Shown in pieces: positions 60,850-64,000 of a DNA stretch of 64,000 bases. This DNA comes from Alphaproteobacteria bacterium. Lineage in GTDB: Bacteria > Pseudomonadota > Alphaproteobacteria > Sphingomonadales > JAKSBY01. How positions within the stretch are numbered: position 1 is the stretch's first letter; each line of letters begins with the position of its first letter. Where the stretch lies: positions 237,392 through 301,391 of the forward strand of contig JAJFIV010000008.1 of NCBI GenBank assembly GCA_021774625.1, read 5' to 3'. The notes under the pieces are model-generated. The model was not told the DNA's origin, did not search any database, and worked only from the letters and a program-made list of their open reading frames with translations. A program made the translations under genes and the position numbers.

Positions 60850-62079
60850 ATGTTAATAAATAAAAAACTGGCTTTTACCTTGGCGGCCCTTGCCGGTTGG
60901 GGCATCTGCAAAACCTCCGCGCTCTCTGCTGATGAGGAAACAATCATCTCTGTTTTCGAGGATGCCAGGCTCCTTTTTGACAGCAGATTGCGTTATGAAT
61001 TTGCTGACATGGAGGGGTTTGAGCGGAACGCGAACGCACTGACTTTTCGCAGCCGTTTTGGCTTTCAAACAGGGGATTACCATGGCTTTCAGGGCCTGGT
61101 CGAAGGCGATTTTACGCGCGACCTGGGTGTCAACAATTTCAATAGCACCACAAATGGCCTTGTGCAGTTTCCCGTGATCGCCGACCCAAACTCGGAACGC
61201 CTCAATCGCCTGCAATTGAGCTATAATGGCATAACCGGCACCAATCTCACTGTGGGCCGGCAGCGGATCAAGCTTGATAATGACCGCTTTATCGGCAATG
61301 TCGGTTTTCGCCAGAACGAGCAGACATTCGACTCTGTCAGGTTAACCAATAGCGCCATTTCCAATCTGACCCTGGATTACAGCTATTTATGGCAGGTTAA
61401 CCGTATTTTCGGCAGTAATTCGGTGAATGATCAGGCAGATGCAGACACCCATTTGATCAACGGGAGTTATGAGTTACCTTTCGGTAAAATTGTAGGCTAT
61501 GCTTATTTGATCGATTTGGATGACTTGCCCCTGGCGTCCAACCAGACCTATGGCGGCCGATTGATTGCCAATCACAAAATTGATGAGGCGTGGACGCTCT
61601 TCCTGACAGCTGAGTACGCCAACCAACAGGATCTGGCCAACAATCCGGATGAATTCAACCTGGATTATTTTTTGATAGAGCCCGGCGTTAAATGGAAACA
61701 GTTGACGGTCAAGGGGGCCTTTGAATCGCTGGAGGGAAATGGCCAAAGAGGTTTCGCGACGCCGCTCGCGACCTTGCACAAGTTTCAGGGTTTTGCGGAC
61801 GTTTTTTTGAATACGCCGGCAAGCGGTATCGAAGATTTACAGTTTAATGTTGATTATCGCCTTCAGGATGTCGCGGGCATTGGCCCGGTAAGGCTGGCTG
61901 CGTGGTACCATGATTTCAACAGTGAGACCGGCTCGCAAGGTCTGGGGCGCGAGTTTGATTTTGGCGTTTTTGTAACGCCCTGGAAAAATGTGACTTTCTC
62001 GGTGGAATACGCAAATTTCAATAGCAGCGCCCGTGCTGATTTACGGCGTTTATTTCTCACGCTGGAAGTCAAATATTAG
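60850..62079 (+). CDS. Outer-membrane beta-barrel, alginate-export/porin-like
   Basis: A 409-residue outer-membrane protein. The signal peptide (MLINKKLAFTLAALAGWGICKTSALS) ends near residue 26. Then come amphipathic strands with alternating aromatic residues: DSRLRYEFADMEGF, LTFRSRFGFQTGDYHGFQGLVEGDF, RLNRLQLSYNGITGTNLTVGRQRIKLDNDRFIGNVGFRQNEQTFDSV, and the last strand LRRLFLTLEVKY ends with Tyr. GRQRIxLDNxRFIGNVGFRQNEQT is typical of the alginate-export (Alg_E) porin domain family. Substrate unknown. A ribosome site GGAAGG precedes ATG 60850. Confidence 0.87.
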   Translation: MLINKKLAFTLAALAGWGICKTSALSADEETIISVFEDARLLFDSRLRYEFADMEGFERNANALTFRSRFGFQTGDYHGFQGLVEGDFTRDLGVNNFNSTTNGLVQFPVIADPNSERLNRLQLSYNGITGTNLTVGRQRIKLDNDRFIGNVGFRQNEQTFDSVRLTNSAISNLTLDYSYLWQVNRIFGSNSVNDQADADTHLINGSYELPFGKIVGYAYLIDLDDLPLASNQTYGGRLIANHKIDEAWTLFLTAEYANQQDLANNPDEFNLDYFLIEPGVKWKQLTVKGAFESLEGNGQRGFATPLATLHKFQGFADVFLNTPASGIEDLQFNVDYRLQDVAGIGPVRLAAWYHDFNSETGSQGLGREFDFGVFVTPWKNVTFSVEYANFNSSARADLRRLFLTLEVKY

Positions 62080-62280
62080 AACCCTGATCCGGACTATCCG
62101 GCGCCTTACCTCTGGAGGGACGTTGCAACCTGTACATGTGATATGCTGGATTGGCGGGACAGTCTTTGCACTGAATCGAGTGCTGCGCGGAATTTCCGTT
62201 GGCGCGGCCCCCCTTGCTCTTCCACGGATGCCGCGGCGCTGCCTGCTAACAGCTGACCAGCCTGTCACCCTGATTTGTGA

Positions 62281-62310
62281 GAAAGTGCCTTGTTATTACC
62301 AGGCACTTTC
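62281..62310. repeat. Perfect inverted repeat upstream of moxR
   Basis: GAAAGTGCCT (62281-62290) and AGGCACTTTC (62301-62310) around a 10-base loop, about 40 bases before the moxR start. It lies after the porin-like gene, so it may be that gene's terminator, though no long T run follows, or a control hairpin in the moxR leader. Confidence 0.65.
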
Positions 62311-62352
62311 CTTACCTATATGGCTCACTTTTGAGCCCTTATCGAGATTGAT

Positions 62353-63198
62353 ATGCAATTCAACGGCACCAAAAATTATGTGGCCACGGAGGACCTGCGG
62401 ATCGCCGTCAATGCCGCCGCGACGCTGCGGCGACCACTTCTCATCAAGGGAGAACCCGGCACCGGCAAGACCATGCTGGCCATCGAGGTCGCAAGGGCAT
62501 TCGACAAAAACCTTATCGAATGGCACATCAAATCCACCACAAAGGCGCAGCAGGGCCTTTATGAATATGACGCCGTCTCCCGCCTGCGCGATTCCCAGTT
62601 GGGCGATGAAAAGGTTCAGGATATCGGCAATTATATCCGCCGCGGCAAATTATGGGAGGCCTTTGCGGCGGATGAAGCCCCGGTCCTGCTGATCGATGAA
62701 ATTGACAAAGCGGATATCGAATTTCCCAATGATCTTTTGCTGGAACTCGACCGGATGGCATTCCATGTCTATGAGACCGGCGAGACCATTAATGCGGTAC
62801 ACCGGCCTATTGTTATCATAACCTCCAATAATGAAAAGGAATTACCGGACGCTTTCCTGCGCCGCTGTTTCTTTCATTATATCAAATTTCCTGACCGGGA
62901 GACCATGAAGGATATCATCCATGTTCATTTTCCGGATATTCAGAAAAAACTGGTCGCCGAGGCGCTCAACCTGTTTTACGACATCCGCGATGTGCCGGGC
63001 ATGAAAAAGAAGCCATCGACGTCTGAATTGCTCGACTGGCTGAAATTGCTGATGGCGGAAGACCTGCCGCCGGAAGCGCTGCGGGCAAAAGACAGCCGCA
63101 AACTGATCCCTCCGCTCTATGGCGCGCTGATCAAGAATGAGCAGGATGTGCAGCTGTTCGAGCGCCTCGCCTTTATGCACCAGCGCGAGCGCAGCTGA
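62353..63198 (+). CDS. MoxR-type AAA+ ATPase
   Basis: A 281-residue AAA+ protein of the MoxR group (CbbQ/NirQ/GvpN-related). GEPGTGKTMLAIEVARAF is Walker A, VLLIDEIDKADIEFPNDLLLELDRM Walker B, VIITSNNEKELPDAFLRRCFFHYIKFP holds sensor 1 and the arginine finger. A C-terminal lid (KPSTSELLDWLKLLMAEDLPPEAL) completes it. MoxR ATPases usually work with a von Willebrand protein encoded next door to assemble metal enzymes or secreted complexes; the next gene here is in the opposite direction, so the partner is elsewhere. Confidence 0.92.
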   Translation: MQFNGTKNYVATEDLRIAVNAAATLRRPLLIKGEPGTGKTMLAIEVARAFDKNLIEWHIKSTTKAQQGLYEYDAVSRLRDSQLGDEKVQDIGNYIRRGKLWEAFAADEAPVLLIDEIDKADIEFPNDLLLELDRMAFHVYETGETINAVHRPIVIITSNNEKELPDAFLRRCFFHYIKFPDRETMKDIIHVHFPDIQKKLVAEALNLFYDIRDVPGMKKKPSTSELLDWLKLLMAEDLPPEALRAKDSRKLIPPLYGALIKNEQDVQLFERLAFMHQRERS

Positions 63199-63289
63199 AT
63201 TTTCCTGATCTCCCGGTTTCATGAGAAGCCGGCCCTCACCACCGCAAGCATTAAGCTGTAGAGTCAGGACCTAGTCAGTTATTCTGTAG
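63199..63289. other. Intergenic region with start of 15-bp tandem repeat
   Basis: Between moxR and the convergent small gene. Contains TCAGGACCTA (63264-63273), a motif also seen at the end of other minus-strand genes, and the first copy of a 15-bp direct repeat (63272-63286). The second copy (63287-63301) contains the stop codon of the next gene. Confidence 0.6.
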
Positions 63290-63301
63290 TCAGTTATTCT
63301 G
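63272..63301. repeat. Two direct copies of TAGTCAGTTATTCTG
   Basis: 15 bases repeated head to tail without a gap. The second copy overlaps the stop codon (63290-63292) of the small minus-strand gene. Two copies only, so a local slippage duplication is the simplest cause. Confidence 0.8.
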
Positions 63302-63646
63302 ATTGGTCGGACGGTCCGTGCGCCGGCGGCCGGGATTTTTCGCCTCGTCTTCTTCTGTTCCGGCATCCGGCCCCCGGCGGTCGCGGCGGTATTTGTCCGC
63401 ATCCATCAGGGTCAGAGAGGAAATGATCTTGCTGTCGGGAAACGAGCCTTCGCGGGTGATCACAACATGAGGAATTTTACAGGATCCGGGCGAGCAAACC
63501 CGCTCAACCGTCCACACGGATGGACCCATGCCGACCTGGAAAAAGCGGTCGCCCACATCGACGGTCTGGTCAGGTAACCCGGCGCCCGATGATGAACCCC
63601 CAAAAAATCTTTGCCACAGGCTACGCTGCACCCCGTCCTTTGACAT
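63290..63646 (-). CDS. Small protein of unknown function
   Basis: A 118-residue protein. The centre DVGDRFFQVGMGPSVWTVERVCSPGSCKIPHVVITREG looks like a compact beta domain with two Cys; KIISSLTLMDADKYRRDRRG follows. The N terminus is basic and Ser/Gly-rich, the C terminus is Asp/Glu/Arg-rich and probably disordered. I do not recognise the family with certainty, though similar small proteins are seen in alphaproteobacteria. It is divergent from parE. Confidence 0.65.
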   Translation of the reverse strand: MSKDGVQRSLWQRFFGGSSSGAGLPDQTVDVGDRFFQVGMGPSVWTVERVCSPGSCKIPHVVITREGSFPDSKIISSLTLMDADKYRRDRRGPDAGTEEDEAKNPGRRRTDRPTNQNN

Positions 63647-63851
63647 TCTGTCCCGTCCTTACGCTCGGTATTGTGTCAGAAATCCGCTTTAGAATTGTGA
63701 TCGTCCGATATTAACATTCGGTTAAGCCCGGCAACCCGCCACAACCCCTGAGGGCAATCTATTTTTTTCGAAAATTCCATCAAGATATTGTTGTCGGAAA
63801 ACATTACCCTACCCTATAGTGCGCATTGACCCCTTTGTCAGGTTAATTATT

Positions 63852-64000
63852 ATGAATGATCTTTTCGCGTCGCTGCCGGCAACCAAATCCGATTATTCGG
63901 CACGGGATATCGAGGTTCTGGAAGGGCTGGAACCAGTCCGCCAACGGCCCGGCATGTATATCGGCGGCACCGATGAGCGAGCGCTGCATCACCTTGCCGC
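63852..64000 (+). CDS. parE: DNA topoisomerase IV subunit B, 5' end
   Basis: Start of the ATPase subunit of topoisomerase IV. The visible 49 residues, [47 protein letters not shown], include the [16 protein letters not shown] motif of type II topoisomerase B subunits (GHKL fold); [12 protein letters not shown] fits ParE (GyrB has GDTDDGSGLHH). Continues beyond the right edge. ATG 63852 follows an AT-rich region (63720-63850) that should hold the promoter. Confidence 0.92.
   Translation, partial: MNDLFASLPATKSDYSARDIEVLEGLEPVRQRPGMYIGGTDERALHHLA

Noticed and set aside
62033-62692. Open frame of 219 codons from the porin end into moxR
   Set aside because: It overlaps two well-supported genes in another frame, has no recognisable domain and its composition is that of out-of-frame translation.
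63272-63301. Attachment site of a mobile element
   Set aside because: The two 15-bp copies are adjacent with nothing between them and no integrase or tRNA is near.

Overview
This window is chromosomal DNA of an alphaproteobacterium. The markers are an ALAS-type hemA, a Ros/MucR regulator, an HdaA-type DnaA regulator, the flagellin regulators FlbT and FlaF, a GTTC-N7-GTTC LexA box and an M23 peptidase/bactofilin pair. I cannot name the genus from sequence alone. I saw no tRNA, rRNA, insertion sequence, prophage or CRISPR array.

Layout. 1-9.4 kb: rpiB (cut by the left edge), a MucR-like regulator, hemA with a small DUF6898-like gene, a MarR regulator beside three valine-degradation genes, and a redox group (peroxiredoxin, FMN oxidoreductase, glutathione reductase). 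9.4-15.7 kb: a Y-family polymerase under an apparent SOS box, cupin and GNAT genes, a soluble chemoreceptor with three tandem PAS repeats, and an Lrp regulator divergent from methionine gamma-lyase.

15.8-26.0 kb is the most interesting stretch. It holds an acyl carrier protein, serine palmitoyltransferase, a nucleotidyltransferase-like protein, a lipid kinase of the diacylglycerol-kinase fold, a secreted DUF2141 protein, LptF and LptG, a flippase, a fatty-acid hydroxylase and a GNAT-fold protein resembling bacterial ceramide synthase. I read it as a locus that makes, phosphorylates and possibly exports (anionic) sphingolipids, with an LptFG pair that may serve these lipids.

26-53.9 kb is mainly housekeeping: trmJ, cysS, gltX, nadE, an AsmA/YhdP-like giant, glnE, bcp, a DUF455 gene, M23 peptidase plus bactofilin, rnd, ppx, ppk, hdaA, an AI-2E/PerM family protein, a DUF2066 gene, purMN, and a cassette of secreted M20 and M24 peptidases with an SRPBCC protein.

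54-60.4 kb is a flagellar filament locus: three flagellins, flaG, flbT, flaF and two methyltransferases. Each flagellin has a sigma-54 type -24/-12 promoter at the same distance from its start. Two of them also have palindromic GGCA-N5-TGCC sites upstream that look like FlbD (ftr) enhancers, and leader hairpins with an AGAA loop. 60.8-64 kb: an outer-membrane beta-barrel, a MoxR-type AAA ATPase without a visible von Willebrand partner, a small unknown protein and the start of parE.
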